Shown here piece after piece: positions 10,101-18,169 of a DNA stretch of 51,358 nt. The translations under genes were made by a program, and so were the position numbers. How positions within the stretch are numbered: position 1 is the stretch's first letter; each line of letters opens with the position of its first letter. The stretch comes from Natronospirales bacterium (GTDB lineage: Bacteria > Pseudomonadota > Gammaproteobacteria > Natronospirales > JAIVGZ01), in the NCBI GenBank assembly GCA_020201335.1, contig JAIVGZ010000009.1, forward strand, positions 1-51,358. The letters are read 5' to 3'. The notes under the pieces were generated by a model that was given only the letters and a program-made list of their open reading frames with translations, was not told the origin of the DNA and searched no databases.

Positions 10101-10577
10101 TTGCAGGGCGCGTTCATCATCGACGAGCTCACCGACCTGGTCGAGGAGGCCGTATACGCTGAATTCGAACGGATTTCGGAGCGAGGCGGGGTGCTCGGCG
10201 CGATGGAAACGATGTACCAGCGCGGCAAGATCCAGGAGGAGAGCCTTCATTACGAGGCGCTCAAGCATGACGGCCGGCTGCCGATCGTCGGAGTTAATAC
10301 CTTCATGCCGCATGAAGGGGAAGAGCAAGACGCCGACGTTGAGGTGCAGCTAATCCGCTCGACTGAGGAAGAGAAGCAACAGCAGATTACAAACATCCGC
10401 GCGTTCCACGCGCGGCATGCGGCCGAGGCCGATGCGGCGCTGGCGAAGTTGCAGCAGGTCGCGCGCGCGGGCGGCAACGTATTCGAAGAACTGCTGGAGA
10501 GCGTCAAGGTGTGCTCGCTCGGGCAAATTTCCGGTGCGCTATACGCGGTAGGCGGTCGTTACCGCCGCAACATGTAA
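7116..10577 (+). CDS. icmF: fused isobutyryl-CoA mutase IcmF (cobalamin domain, GTPase, mutase)
   Basis: This 1153-residue enzyme interconverts isobutyryl-CoA and n-butyryl-CoA (and in some relatives isovaleryl-CoA and pivalyl-CoA) using adenosylcobalamin. Domain order is that of IcmF: an N-terminal B12-binding domain with FDGHDAAIN (axial His30), [11 protein letters not shown] and VVGGGGT; a MeaB/ArgK-type GTPase chaperone from about residue 190 to 410 with P-loop GTGGAGKSS; a linker; and the mutase barrel from about residue 590 containing [11 protein letters not shown] and the [15 protein letters not shown] substrate loop. An in-frame start 50 codons upstream exists, but those residues are unlike the family and the TATAAT promoter lies within them. 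The linker contains a REP-like repeat translated in frame (residues 495-504). Divergence from the leucine operon fits valine and leucine catabolism. Confidence 0.95.
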   Translation: MNSATPLQDTQPGTGTPLRFITAASLFDGHDAAINIIRRLLQGHGAEVIHLGHNRAVAEIVRAALQEDADGIAVSSYQGGHMEYFKYMVDMLREADAEHIRIVVGGGGTIAPHEIAELEAYGVEKIYSPDDGMRMGLEGMIDDVFVRVRNWQRPNFKPGRPEPGDHQQIGRTISLLEQLAPVDGDRSLDGLRRVWRESDHRPPIIGITGTGGAGKSSLTDELLNRFLQAFPDLRIAVLAVDPTRRRTGGALLGDRIRMNSLADDRIFMRSVATRRAHLATSEVLEDTIQFLRSCGFGLILVETAGIGQSDSEVVDLVEFPVYVMTSEYGAASQLEKIDMLDFAEIVVLNKFEKRGAEDALRDVRKQWKRNQKAFKMPDEQVPVFPTIASQFNDPGVNRLFVALLTRMVEKLKLDPKAWRIDLDLQVEGSGRAALVPPQRTRYLAEIAEQGREVHGDIAARCDAASLAQSLYQALEVLEDPELPQPLDAFAPPKEIAVRSTAPTHEQFKPLRERYNQALEDIGAEGLKLLRGWPKLKESVTADTYSYTVREREITGENYTESLSRLKVPKIAVPRSRDWGDLLLFLMEENLPGHYPYTAGVYPYRRLAEDPARMFAGEGTPERTNRRFHYVARGQPATRLSTAFDSVTLYGEDPDERPDIYGRIGNSGVSIATVDDMKKLYSGFDLCAPTTSVSMTINGPAPMILAMFMNAAIDQRIERHLKETGEWDAARKKAGKAFAGYATPQYDGDLPSGHDGVGLDTLGIAGDRLVDAETYAKLKAEAMSQVRGTVQADILKEDQAQNTCIFSTDFALRMMGDMQAHFSANGVRNFYSVSISGYHIAEAGANPISQLAFTLANGFTIVEYYLARGMPIDDFAPNLSFFFSNGMDPEYAVIGRVARRIWARAMRERYGASARSQMLKYHIQTSGRSLHAQEIQFNDIRTTLQALYALYDNCNSLHTNAYDEAITTPTEESVRRALAIQLVINRELGLNKNENPLQGAFIIDELTDLVEEAVYAEFERISERGGVLGAMETMYQRGKIQEESLHYEALKHDGRLPIVGVNTFMPHEGEEQDADVEVQLIRSTEEEKQQQITNIRAFHARHAAEADAALAKLQQVARAGGNVFEELLESVKVCSLGQISGALYAVGGRYRRNM
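8599..8625 (-). repeat. REP-like repeat copy inside icmF, in frame
   Basis: These 27 bases, read on the minus strand, reproduce the window's REP-like unit: a GTAGGAGC head, then GGTGCTCC, then GCACCGCGA, as at 46321-46346 and near 16575. The copy keeps the icmF frame open and encodes roughly [10 protein letters not shown] in the linker between the GTPase and mutase domains. The match over the whole unit makes chance unlikely; insertion into a tolerant linker is inferred. Confidence 0.75.
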
Positions 10578-10598
10578 CCAACATAAAAAGGGAACGTA

Positions 10599-11078
10599 GT
10601 GGACACTCAAACTGATGAAGGCAAACGCGAGCTGCTCGCATGGGTCACCGCGCAATTGCAGGCGCAGGCCCGGCACGTTGTCCAGAAGGACCTGGTCACC
10701 GGCAAGAAGGCGCGCGCGTACGCGGCTTGGGCGTTGCCAGGCAAGTTGTGCATTGGGCGCATCGTCTCGGTTAACAATAAGGCGCAGGCATATTGGGTGA
10801 TTTCAGGTGATTCCCCTACGGACGAGTTGGAACTGAAGCTCGCAGCTACGCCGCGTGACGCGGCGCGCCATTTCGCTTTGAAGTGGCAGATGATGGCCGC
10901 GCGGCTCGGTGATGCCCGCCAGCCGGCGCCTTCCGAGAAGCCCGGAACATGGTCAGAGGTCAGCGGCAAGCTGGCCTGGACGGCCGAGGCGCTGCACCGG
11001 CTGACGACCGAGGATGAACACTGGACGGCACCGCCGCCGGACACCGGAACAGCCGGCAGCGAGGTGCGTGCGGACTGA
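10599..11078 (+). CDS. DUF4826 family protein
   Basis: A 159-residue soluble protein of unknown function begins with GTG 21 bases after icmF. The central part (PGKLCIGRIVSVNNKAQAYW, SGDSPTDELEL and TPRDAARHFALKWQMMAARL) resembles the DUF4826 family as I recall it. There is no signal peptide or membrane segment. The C-terminal 40 residues are low in conservation features and rich in Pro, Thr and Ala. Spacing suggests co-transcription with icmF, but this may only reflect gene packing. No function is claimed. Confidence 0.7.
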   Translation: MDTQTDEGKRELLAWVTAQLQAQARHVVQKDLVTGKKARAYAAWALPGKLCIGRIVSVNNKAQAYWVISGDSPTDELELKLAATPRDAARHFALKWQMMAARLGDARQPAPSEKPGTWSEVSGKLAWTAEALHRLTTEDEHWTAPPPDTGTAGSEVRAD

Positions 11079-11112
11079 GGTCGTGGGTTCCGTAACCTAC
11101 GGCAACCTTCGT

Positions 11113-11142
11113 TTGCATTTTTGAGGTAACCCCTGCTATAAC
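11113..11142 (+). promoter_or_regulatory. probable promoter of the TonB-module operon
   Basis: TTGCAT and TATAAC are separated by 18 bases, a reasonable sigma-70 promoter. Transcription would start near 11149, leaving a leader of about 165 bases before the DUF3450 gene. The leader contains a hairpin of seven base pairs (GCCGGGC with GCCCGGC, around 11165-11191) but no T-run, and I see no convincing Fur box or known riboswitch in this 235-base gap. Confidence 0.5.
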
Positions 11143-11313
11143 AAAAGCGCTGGAGCCTGCTACGCCGGGCTTCCCGCGTGGTGCCCGGCAATCGACGAGA
11201 GTGTTGAAATGCAGTCTGCGGCTGACTTATGTCCGAACAGGCAATTGTTTATGCACGCGACGGCGCGAGCCCGCGGGTGCTTCTACTTCCCACGACTTTC
11301 TTAAGGTAGAGCT

Positions 11314-12096
11314 ATGCTCAATTCATGCGTTGCTGGACTTTGCAGAGCTGCATTACCGGCGCTGCTGATACTCGTCGCTCCGAATGTTGGCGCGACGCCC
11401 GAGGTGCTGAGGTCCTCCATCCAGGTCCAGTCGCAGGCCGACGCCGAAGCGGCGCGCAGCCAGGCTGATATCGACCGGATGACGGAAGAGACGCGCCAGA
11501 TGTTCGATGAGTATCGCAACGCGATGCAGGAAATCGAGCAGCTCCGCATCTACAACGAGCAGATGGCGCGCCAGGTCGCGAACCAGGAGCGCGAGATGGC
11601 AAGCATCCAGCGCCAGATCGACGAGTTCGAAGGCGTGGAGCGCGGCATCACGCCGCTGATGGTGCGGATGGTCGACACGCTCGACCGCTTCGTCCAACTC
11701 GACGCACCGTTCCTCCCTGAGGAGCGCCGAAACCGCGTCGAGAATGTGAAGAGCCTGATGGATGACGCAAACGTTGCCGTCGGCGAGCGCTACCGCCGCC
11801 TGATGGAGGCGTACACCATCGAAATGGATTACGCCCGCAATATGGACACTTACTCCGGGATGCTGGATTTCGGCGGCAGCCTGCGGGAAGTCAATTTCTT
11901 GCGCTTAGGGCGGCTGGTGTTGTTGTACCAGACGCTGGACCGCAGCGAGACCGGGTTCTGGGATACGCGCACGAACGAGTGGGCGCGGCTCGGCGATGAA
12001 TATCGTACCCCTGTAAACGACGGCATCCGTATGGCGCAGCGTCTCGCAGCGCCGGACCTGCTGGCGATTCCGATCATCGTTCCGGAGAGAAATTGA
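11314..12096 (+). CDS. DUF3450 coiled-coil periplasmic protein of the TonB module
   Basis: This 260-residue protein has an N-terminal signal peptide ending around VGATP, then a long coiled coil (about residues 35-110, rich in Gln, Glu and Arg), then a DUF3450-type core (GITPLMVRMVDTLDRFV, PFLPEERRNRV, FLRLGRLVLLYQTLD). Proteins of this family are encoded with TonB2-type ExbB/ExbD operons and are thought to act in the periplasm as part of the energy-transduction complex; the exact role is unknown. The stop codon overlaps the start of the next gene (TGATG), so it is the first gene of a tightly coupled six-gene operon. Confidence 0.85.
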   Translation: MLNSCVAGLCRAALPALLILVAPNVGATPEVLRSSIQVQSQADAEAARSQADIDRMTEETRQMFDEYRNAMQEIEQLRIYNEQMARQVANQEREMASIQRQIDEFEGVERGITPLMVRMVDTLDRFVQLDAPFLPEERRNRVENVKSLMDDANVAVGERYRRLMEAYTIEMDYARNMDTYSGMLDFGGSLREVNFLRLGRLVLLYQTLDRSETGFWDTRTNEWARLGDEYRTPVNDGIRMAQRLAAPDLLAIPIIVPERN

Positions 12097-13454
12097 TGAA
12101 CCGCTCCCTGATTGCATCCCTCACCGTTGCGTTGATCGCATTCGCGCCGCTCGCCGGCGCCCAGCAGGAAGGCGGACCGGCCGCACTGGACCGCCTGTTG
12201 CAAGAGGTCCGCGAATACCGGCAGCGTGAAGCCGCCGTCAACCGCGAGCGCGAGCAGCGCTTCAGGGCCGACCGCACCCAGCAGCAGCGAATGCTGGCCG
12301 AAGCCCGGGCCGAGCTGCAGCGTCAGCAGCAGCGCGCGACCCAACTGCGCAATACTTACAACGCCAACGACCGCCGGCTCGACGAGCTGAACGCGCTTCT
12401 GGTGCAGCGCACCGGCCAGTTCGGCGAGCTGTTCGGCGTAGTCCGCATGGTCGCGGGCGAGGCCGGCAGCGTGATTGGCAGCTCGCTCGTGTCCGCCGAG
12501 TTTCCGGAACGCACAGAATTCCTCGGCGACATCGCGGCAAGCCGCGACCTGCCGTCGATGGAGCACTTGGAGCAGCTGTGGATAGCGCTGCTCACCGAGA
12601 TGACCGAATCGGGCAAGACGAGCTCGTTTACCGCAACGGTGATGTCGCCGGACGGCGAGCAGTACGAGTCCGAAGTCTTCCGCATGGGCACGTTCACCGC
12701 GGTCACCGATAACCGCTTCCTGAACTACTCATCGGAGACGGGGCGCCTGACTGAGCTGCCGCGGCAACCCGCCGGCCGCTTCACCAGCATGGCCCGAAAG
12801 CTCACCAGCGGCGACGCCGGTGATGTCGTGCAGGTCGTAATCGACCCGTCGCGCGGCGCGCTGCTCGGCATGCTGATTCAGACGCCGACGATTTGGGAGT
12901 ACGTGAAGCAGGGCCGGATGGTCGGTTATGTGATCATAGGCCTCTTGATCTTTGCGCTGGGCTTGTTTGCCCTGCGCTACGCACAGTTGTGGATCGTGAC
13001 TGGCAAGGTCAACCGCCAGCTGAAGAGCGACACACCGGATACCGACAACCCGCTCGGCCGCGTGTTAGCCGTGTACCACGACAACCGTGCTAACGACCTG
13101 GAGACGCTCGAGCTGAAGATCGACGAAGCGATTCTCCGCGAAGTTCCGCGGCTCGAACGTGGCCTCGGCTTCATCAAGCTTATTGCCGCGATAGCGCCGC
13201 TGCTCGGACTGCTCGGCACAGTCGTCGGCATGATTGTGACCTTCCAGGCGATTACGCTGTACGGCACCGGCGACCCGAAACTGATGGCGGACGGTATCTC
13301 GACCGCACTGGTTACGACCGTGTTGGGTCTCGTTACCGCAATCCCGCTGATCCTGCTGCACAGCATTGCGGCGGCAAAAAGCCGGCGCCTGGTGCAGATT
13401 ATCGAGGAGCAGAGCGCAGGCCTGATCGCGACCGCGGCGGAAAAGCAGGCCTAA
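12096..13454 (+). CDS. TtpC-like long MotA/TolQ/ExbB proton channel protein
   Basis: This 452-residue protein has a signal peptide (cleavage likely after LAGAQ), a periplasmic coiled-coil and globular region of about 250 residues, and a C-terminal MotA/TolQ/ExbB domain with three membrane helices (VGYVIIGLLIFALGLFALRY, FIKLIAAIAPLLGLLGTVVG, ALVTTVLGLVTAIPLILLHS). This extended layout is that of TtpC, the extra ExbB-like component of Vibrio TonB2 systems. I chose the ATG at the TGATG overlap, with GGAGAG upstream, over a TTG one codon earlier. It would help channel proton motive force to the TonB protein encoded downstream. Confidence 0.87.
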   Translation: MNRSLIASLTVALIAFAPLAGAQQEGGPAALDRLLQEVREYRQREAAVNREREQRFRADRTQQQRMLAEARAELQRQQQRATQLRNTYNANDRRLDELNALLVQRTGQFGELFGVVRMVAGEAGSVIGSSLVSAEFPERTEFLGDIAASRDLPSMEHLEQLWIALLTEMTESGKTSSFTATVMSPDGEQYESEVFRMGTFTAVTDNRFLNYSSETGRLTELPRQPAGRFTSMARKLTSGDAGDVVQVVIDPSRGALLGMLIQTPTIWEYVKQGRMVGYVIIGLLIFALGLFALRYAQLWIVTGKVNRQLKSDTPDTDNPLGRVLAVYHDNRANDLETLELKIDEAILREVPRLERGLGFIKLIAAIAPLLGLLGTVVGMIVTFQAITLYGTGDPKLMADGISTALVTTVLGLVTAIPLILLHSIAAAKSRRLVQIIEEQSAGLIATAAEKQA

Positions 13455-13457
13455 TCC

Positions 13458-13982
13458 ATGTACCAGGTTTATGAAACGCTGACCTTGATCCGTGACTTCA
13501 TGGAGCTCGGTGGCAATGTCCTGTGGGGGGTGTTCTTCGTCACCGCCCTTATGTGGACCTTTCTGCTTGAACGATTCTGGTACTACAAGAAGATATACCC
13601 GACACAGCGCCAGGCCGTGATTGATGCATGGCGAGAGCGCGGAGACACCGACTCGTGGTACGCGAAACGCGTACGAGAGAAGATGATCTCCGAAGTCCGC
13701 ATCGGCCTGTCGCAATACCTGTCGTTGATCAAGACCTGCATCGGCGTACTGCCGTTGATTGGCTTGCTCGGGACGGTGACCGGCATGATTCAGGTATTCG
13801 AGGTGATGGCGTACACGGGCTCCGGAAACGCGCGGCTGATGGCCGGCGGCGTTTCCGCGGCGACGATCCCCACGATGGCCGGTATGGTGGCGGCGCTTTC
13901 GGGCCTCGCGATTGCTGCCCGGCTGGACCACTATGCAAGAGACGAATCCGCCCGCGTCGAAGACAGCCTGCGCAGGGCCTGA
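13458..13982 (+). CDS. exbB: MotA/TolQ/ExbB proton channel family protein (short ExbB)
   Basis: At 174 residues this is the compact ExbB of the module, with three membrane segments: near residues 15-35 (GNVLWGVFFVTALMWTFLLE), about 95-120 (CIGVLPLIGLLGTVTGMIQV) and about 135-155. The GLLGTVTGM motif contains the conserved Thr/Gly residues of the family. It starts three bases after the long ExbB-like gene. With ExbD and TonB it would form the inner-membrane motor that powers TonB-dependent outer-membrane transport. Having two ExbB-type subunits together is typical of TonB2 systems. Confidence 0.88.
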   Translation: MYQVYETLTLIRDFMELGGNVLWGVFFVTALMWTFLLERFWYYKKIYPTQRQAVIDAWRERGDTDSWYAKRVREKMISEVRIGLSQYLSLIKTCIGVLPLIGLLGTVTGMIQVFEVMAYTGSGNARLMAGGVSAATIPTMAGMVAALSGLAIAARLDHYARDESARVEDSLRRA

Positions 13983-14000
13983 ACGAGGTTCAACGAGCAA

Positions 14001-14405
14001 ATGAGACGTTCACACGTAACGCAGGAAGAAGAAGCCGAGATCAACATCACGCCGATGCTTGACGTCGTGTTCATCATGCTGATCTTCTTCATCGTCACCG
14101 CGACCTTCGTGCGGGAGACCGGCATCGACGTCACACGGCCGGATGCGCAGACTGCGCAGCAGCAGCAGCGGCCGCCGATCCTGATCGCGATCAGTAAGGA
14201 CGGAGAGATCTGGTTCGATCGCCGCCGTATCGACATCCGCGCGGTGCGCGCGAACGTCGAGCGCGCACTCGCCGAGAACCCTGAGGGCGGTGTCGTGATT
14301 CTGGCCGACCGCGAGTCGATTACCGGCCTGCTCGTCGAGGTCATGGACGAGGCGAGACTCGCCGGTGCCCCGAGCGTGTCAATCGCATCGGAGCAGCAGG
14401 AATAA
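14001..14405 (+). CDS. exbD: ExbD/TolR biopolymer transport protein
   Basis: This 134-residue protein has the ExbD/TolR plan: a short cytoplasmic N-terminus ending INITPMLDVVFIMLIFFIVT, where the Asp of PMLDVVF is the protonatable residue in the single membrane helix, followed by a periplasmic domain (about residues 45-134). It follows the short exbB by 18 bases, and its TAA stop overlaps the tonB ATG by one base. It would couple proton flow to movement of TonB. Confidence 0.9.
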   Translation: MRRSHVTQEEEAEINITPMLDVVFIMLIFFIVTATFVRETGIDVTRPDAQTAQQQQRPPILIAISKDGEIWFDRRRIDIRAVRANVERALAENPEGGVVILADRESITGLLVEVMDEARLAGAPSVSIASEQQE

Positions 14406-15010
14406 TGCGGATTGCGCTTTCCATCGTAGTCGCTGTGGTCGTCACGCTGGCGCTGTTCTGGTTCATGCAGTTCCTGATCGCCGGCGGCGACGACGAAATC
14501 GTGAAGCCGGAAGACCGGATGAACGTCGAGATTGTCCGCGTCAAACAGGACGAGCAGGTTCAGGAGCGCCAGCGCGAGCCACCGCGTCCGCCGCAGCAGC
14601 AGCAGCGCCCGCCGCCGCCGCCGATGGACCAGACCACGGTCCGTCCGACCGTAGGCGGCACTGGCATCGGCATTCCGCGCATCGACACCGGGGTCAGCGG
14701 TGGGCTCGGTATCGGCCGTCTGCAGGAAGGCGACCCAATGCCGGTCGCGGCGATTCCACCCCAGTATCCGCGCGAGGCCCAAATGCAGGGCCTGGAAGGC
14801 TGGGTACGCGTCGAGTTCACGATTGAGCCGGATGGCTCGGTATCGAATGCGCGCGTCGTCGACGCGCAGCCGCGGCGCGGCATTTTCGACCGCGAAGCGC
14901 TGCGGGCAATCCAGCGTTGGCGCTTCCGGCCGAAGGTCGAAGGTGGCGAGCCCGTCGCGAGCCGCGCCGGCTACACAATCGAATTCAAGATGGACGACTC
15001 CGGGGGCTGA
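14405..15010 (+). CDS. tonB: energy transducer TonB
   Basis: The product (201 residues) has an N-terminal membrane anchor (IVVAVVVTLALFWFMQFLIA), a Pro/Gln-rich spacer (REPPRPPQQQQRPPPPP) and a C-terminal TonB domain with the conserved PxYPxxAxxxGxEGxV pattern (PQYPREAQMQGLEGWVRVEF) and a final RWRFRPKVEGG stretch. The spacer is short, as in TonB2-type proteins. The C-terminal domain would contact the TonB box of outer-membrane receptors. No TonB-dependent receptor gene is in the window, so the cargo is unknown. Confidence 0.92.
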   Translation: MRIALSIVVAVVVTLALFWFMQFLIAGGDDEIVKPEDRMNVEIVRVKQDEQVQERQREPPRPPQQQQRPPPPPMDQTTVRPTVGGTGIGIPRIDTGVSGGLGIGRLQEGDPMPVAAIPPQYPREAQMQGLEGWVRVEFTIEPDGSVSNARVVDAQPRRGIFDREALRAIQRWRFRPKVEGGEPVASRAGYTIEFKMDDSGG

Positions 15011-16341
15011 TGATGGTCCGTCGCGTAATAAACGCGTTTCCTTTGGTGGCCGTGGCGCTCGCACTCGGCGTACCCGACGTCGTTTCAGCGCAGGCCGAAC
15101 CGCCGCCGCAGCAGCGTCAGGAAGCGCCGATGTACCGGATGCCGGGCACTTCGCCGGAGCCCGACCGCACCCAGCGGCAGAGCGCGCTGACCGAGCGCAC
15201 CTTCAGCATCCTGACCGCCGCACACGAGCAGATCGGTAACGAGCAGTACCAGGAAGCCGAGGCTCGCTTGCAGGAGCTGCTGGGCCGTTTGGGCCGCAGC
15301 TCGAATTACGAGCGCGCGTTGGTGATGCAGAACCTCGGTTACGTATATCTCGCGCTTGAGCGTTACCCGCAGGCGCTGCAGATGCTCGAGCAGTCGCTGC
15401 AGATTGATGCGCTCTCACACCGAGAGACGCAGGACCTGTTCCGGATGATGGGGCAGCTGTATGCCGTGCAGGAACAGTGGCGGGAATCGCTGCGGGTGAT
15501 GCAGCGGTACTACTACTGGGAAAGCGACCCGCCTGCCGACGCGCTGCTCCTGATGGCGACCGCGTACGCGCAGCTCGAGGATTTCCGTAACGGTATCCTC
15601 TGGATCCAACGCGCGATCCAGAAGTCGAGCACGCCGCGGGAGAACTGGTACCAGTTGTGGCTGGCGATGCACCACGGGCTCCGCGAGTATCAGGAGTCCG
15701 CAGATGTGCTCGCGCAGATGATCGCAATCTGGCCGGGTAACAAGAACTATTGGCAACAGCTCGCCGGCCTGCTGTGGGCGGACCTGAACCGTGAAGCAGA
15801 CGCGCTCGCAGTGTGGTCGATGGCGTATCGCCGCGGCCTACTGACTGAGGAGTCGGAGATCCTGAACGTCGTGCGCGGCTACATGTACCGGAATGCGCCC
15901 TACAACGGCGCCCGGGTTATGCGCGACGCGATGGAAGCGGGCCATGTGCGGCCGACGCTGCGGAACTGGGAACTGTTGTCGCAGGCGTATCAGCTCTCGC
16001 AGGAGAACCGCCAGGCGATTAGTGCGTTGCAGCGGGCGGCTGCGCTGTCGGACGACGGCGAACTGTACGTGCGTGAGGCGCAGTTGCACGCGTCGGCCGA
16101 CAACTGGACGGGCGTGCAGACTGCTGCGGCAAACGCGATCCAGAAGGGCGGGCTACGCAACCCTGGTCGCGCCTGGATGATGGTCGGAATGGCCGCGTAC
16201 GAGCGCAAGCAGTATCAGGAAGCACTCCGCGCGTTCCGTTCCGCTGCGCAGCACCCGGATAGTAGCCGCCTCGCAAGCCAGTGGATTCAGCACATCAACC
16301 ACGAACTGCGCGTCGCCCGCGAACTCCGCGAAGGCATCTAA
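15010..16341 (+). CDS. TPR-repeat periplasmic protein of the TonB module
   Basis: This 443-residue protein starts at an ATG overlapping the tonB stop codon and has a signal peptide (VALALGVPDVVSAQA). The rest is helical tetratricopeptide repeats, clearest at about residues 75-180 (NYERALVMQNLGYVYLALER, QALQMLEQSLQID) and again at about 330-430. TPR proteins follow TonB2-type operons in other gammaproteobacteria and probably act as a periplasmic scaffold between the motor and its clients; this role is inferred. The operon ends here and is followed by REP-like repeats that may serve as a transcript end. Confidence 0.85.
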   Translation: MMVRRVINAFPLVAVALALGVPDVVSAQAEPPPQQRQEAPMYRMPGTSPEPDRTQRQSALTERTFSILTAAHEQIGNEQYQEAEARLQELLGRLGRSSNYERALVMQNLGYVYLALERYPQALQMLEQSLQIDALSHRETQDLFRMMGQLYAVQEQWRESLRVMQRYYYWESDPPADALLLMATAYAQLEDFRNGILWIQRAIQKSSTPRENWYQLWLAMHHGLREYQESADVLAQMIAIWPGNKNYWQQLAGLLWADLNREADALAVWSMAYRRGLLTEESEILNVVRGYMYRNAPYNGARVMRDAMEAGHVRPTLRNWELLSQAYQLSQENRQAISALQRAAALSDDGELYVREAQLHASADNWTGVQTAAANAIQKGGLRNPGRAWMMVGMAAYERKQYQEALRAFRSAAQHPDSSRLASQWIQHINHELRVARELREGI

Positions 16342-16348
16342 CCCTCGA

Positions 16349-16620
16349 TGTAGGAGCGAATCTGTGATTCGCGACTTCTCTGTGATTGTGGGAGCGGCCC
16401 TCTGGCCGCGATGGCAGAGCTTTCTAAGTGCGCCGCGCCCGCCGCAGCGCTCGCTCCTCTGGGTTCACCGGCTTTCGCAGAGCCGGCTGTAACCCACAAG
16501 TCGCTTCGCGCTTGCGCCGGAACGCGGCTCACAGTGTGGGAGCGGTGCTCAGTGTGGGACCGGTGCTCCGCACCGCGATGGCAGAGCTTTCTAAGTGCGC
16601 CGCGCGGCGACTAATCAAGA
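16349..16620. repeat. composite repeat region: REP-like units plus first copy of a 105-bp repeat
   Basis: Between the TPR gene and the plsC remnant lie several repeat units: a GTAGGAGC head with GAATCTGTGATTCGC palindrome (from 16350), GTGGGAGCGGCC with a GGCCGC partner (from 16388), the 105-base repeat (16408-16512), two GTGTGGGA(G/C)CGGTGCTC units (from 16534) and a partial second copy of the 105-base repeat's first 30 bases (from about 16575). The 105-base unit contains the stem CCGGCT...AGCCGG flanked by TGGGTT...AACCCA. A matching unit of the same length lies at 46343-46447. No gene is seen in this 297-base gap. Confidence 0.8.
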
Positions 16621-16638
16621 TGCTCCGCACAGTCCTCT

Positions 16639-17073
16639 TCACACCCCTCGATAATGTGTTGGCGTACGGCTTGCGGTGTCGCTCGCGCCCTCGCGCGCGT
16701 TGAAGCGGGCCACGAACTCCGTGCCGAGTCGCCGCAACAGGAAGCCGGCGAGCGGCATGCGGTCCATCTCGTTCTTGACGACAAACGCAAAGCGCGGAGG
16801 CAAAACCGCCTGCATCAGTACGCCGTCTACGTAGCTCGCATGATTCGCGACGACGATGCACGGCCCCGGCGGCAACAATTCCAGACCGGAGACTTCCACC
16901 GGCGTACCGGTCAGTCGGAATATCGCGCCGGCTGCGCGTCGCGCCAGTGCGCGGCGGCGCTCCAGCCCAGGGACGAAAGCGAGCAGCACGACTGCTGAGC
17001 CTGCGCATGCAGCGAAGACCACCAGTGCCCACACGCCCCATGCCCGGCGGCTGATTCCCGTCAGCAGACCCAT
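16639..17073 (-). pseudogene. truncated lysophospholipid acyltransferase (PlsC family)
   Basis: The 144-residue reading frame is the N-terminal half of a PlsC-type 1-acyl-glycerol-3-phosphate acyltransferase. A membrane segment (VWALVVFAACAGSAVVLLAF) is followed by the catalytic HX4D motif in NHASYVDG and by the VKNEMDRMPLAGFLLRRLGT block. After NAREGASDTA the similarity to the family stops: ten unrelated residues follow before the stop, and the FPEGT motif and the rest of the usual 230-260 residues are missing. The break lies just beside the repeat region at 16.4-16.6 kb. A TAAGCT six bases before the ATG may be a weak leaderless promoter. The remnant is unlikely to be active. Confidence 0.75.
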
Positions 17074-17168
17074 GGGCGCAGCTTACCTGTCGGGCGCGAC
17101 ACCAGAAAGGAGGCCGATACGATATTCTGTGAAGCGGGTCACGCTGCGAGGCCACGCTGAGCTGTGTA

Positions 17169-18095
17169 ATGGAAGACATGACCACCAATGCCGATTCGCT
17201 TTCCACCGCCGCGCACGCGGAAATCGACCGGTTCCTCGATGAGCTGTGGAGCGAGCGCGGTCTTTCGCGCAACACGCTGGCGGCGTATCGCGCCGACCTC
17301 GTCGGGCTCGCGGTGTGGCTCGAGCGGCAGTCGATTGAGCTCGATAAGGCGGGACGTGAACACCTGCAGGGCTTCCTCGCGTGGCGCATTGGGCGTGGCG
17401 CACGGCCGCGTTCGACCGCGCGCCAACTGTCGAGCATCCGGCACTACTACCGCAACCTCGTGCGACACGGGCGGCTCGCCGACGATCCGAGCGCGCGTAT
17501 CGACATGCCGAAACTCGGCAGGCCGCTGCCGAAGTCGCTGAGCGAAGCCGAGGTCGAACGATTGCTGGCCGCGCCGGATTGCACTGGCGCGCTCGGACTG
17601 CGTGACCGGACGATGCTCGAAGTGCTGTACGCAAGCGGCCTGCGGGTTTCCGAACTGGTGATGCTCCGGCTCGACCAGATTAACCTGCGCCAAGGTGTGG
17701 TGCGCATCGTCGGCAAGGGTGACCGCGAGCGCCTGGTGCCGCTTGGTGAGGAGGCGCAGGCCTGGATTGCGCGCCACATGCGCGAAGCCCGCCCGGACCT
17801 GCTGAACGGCCGCGCCAGCGAGTACGCATTTCCGACGCGCCGCGGCGACCACATGACGCGGCAGTCGTTCTGGCACCTCATCAAGCGCTACGCTGCTGCT
17901 GCGGGCATCGAGCGTTCGCTGTCGCCGCATACGCTGCGTCATGCGTTCGCCACGCACCTGCTCAACCACGGCGCCGACCTGCGCGCAGTGCAGATGCTGC
18001 TAGGCCACAGCGACCTATCCACTACACAGATTTACACCCATGTTGCCCGTGAGCGCCTGAAGGAAGTCCACGCACTGCACCACCCACGCGGCTGA
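17169..18095 (+). CDS. xerD: site-specific tyrosine recombinase XerD
   Basis: The protein (308 residues) is a tyrosine recombinase that resolves chromosome dimers at dif with XerC and FtsK. The N-terminal core-binding domain (IDRFLDELWSERGLSRNTLA) is followed by the catalytic domain with Arg in SGLRVSELVML, HTLRHAFATHLL (His and Arg), LLGHSDLSTTQIYTH (His, and the nucleophilic Tyr). XerC and XerD are similar, but dsbC follows immediately, as in the xerD-dsbC pair of enterics, so XerD is the better call. A second ATG three codons later is preceded by GGAAG and could be the true start. Confidence 0.88.
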   Translation: MEDMTTNADSLSTAAHAEIDRFLDELWSERGLSRNTLAAYRADLVGLAVWLERQSIELDKAGREHLQGFLAWRIGRGARPRSTARQLSSIRHYYRNLVRHGRLADDPSARIDMPKLGRPLPKSLSEAEVERLLAAPDCTGALGLRDRTMLEVLYASGLRVSELVMLRLDQINLRQGVVRIVGKGDRERLVPLGEEAQAWIARHMREARPDLLNGRASEYAFPTRRGDHMTRQSFWHLIKRYAAAAGIERSLSPHTLRHAFATHLLNHGADLRAVQMLLGHSDLSTTQIYTHVARERLKEVHALHHPRG

Positions 18096-18169
18096 CCGAC
18101 GGAACCCTTCGGCCTTGCGCTGGTCGAATCCGGGCAACTACCATGCGTTATGCCCCAATCGGAGTTCCC

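Noticed and set aside
9048-10328. Long open minus-strand frame of over 400 codons opposite icmF
   Set aside because: It is an exact antisense shadow of a strongly conserved coding region in high-GC DNA, has no recognisable domain or start signal, and is rich in Arg, His and Val as such shadows are.
11079-11313. Fur box before the TonB module
   Set aside because: I looked for an AT-rich GATAAT-type inverted repeat and found none convincing; the region is moderately GC-rich.
13065-14000. Minus-strand open frame opposite the exbB genes
   Set aside because: Antisense shadow of membrane-protein coding sequence; no signal, domain or ribosome binding site.
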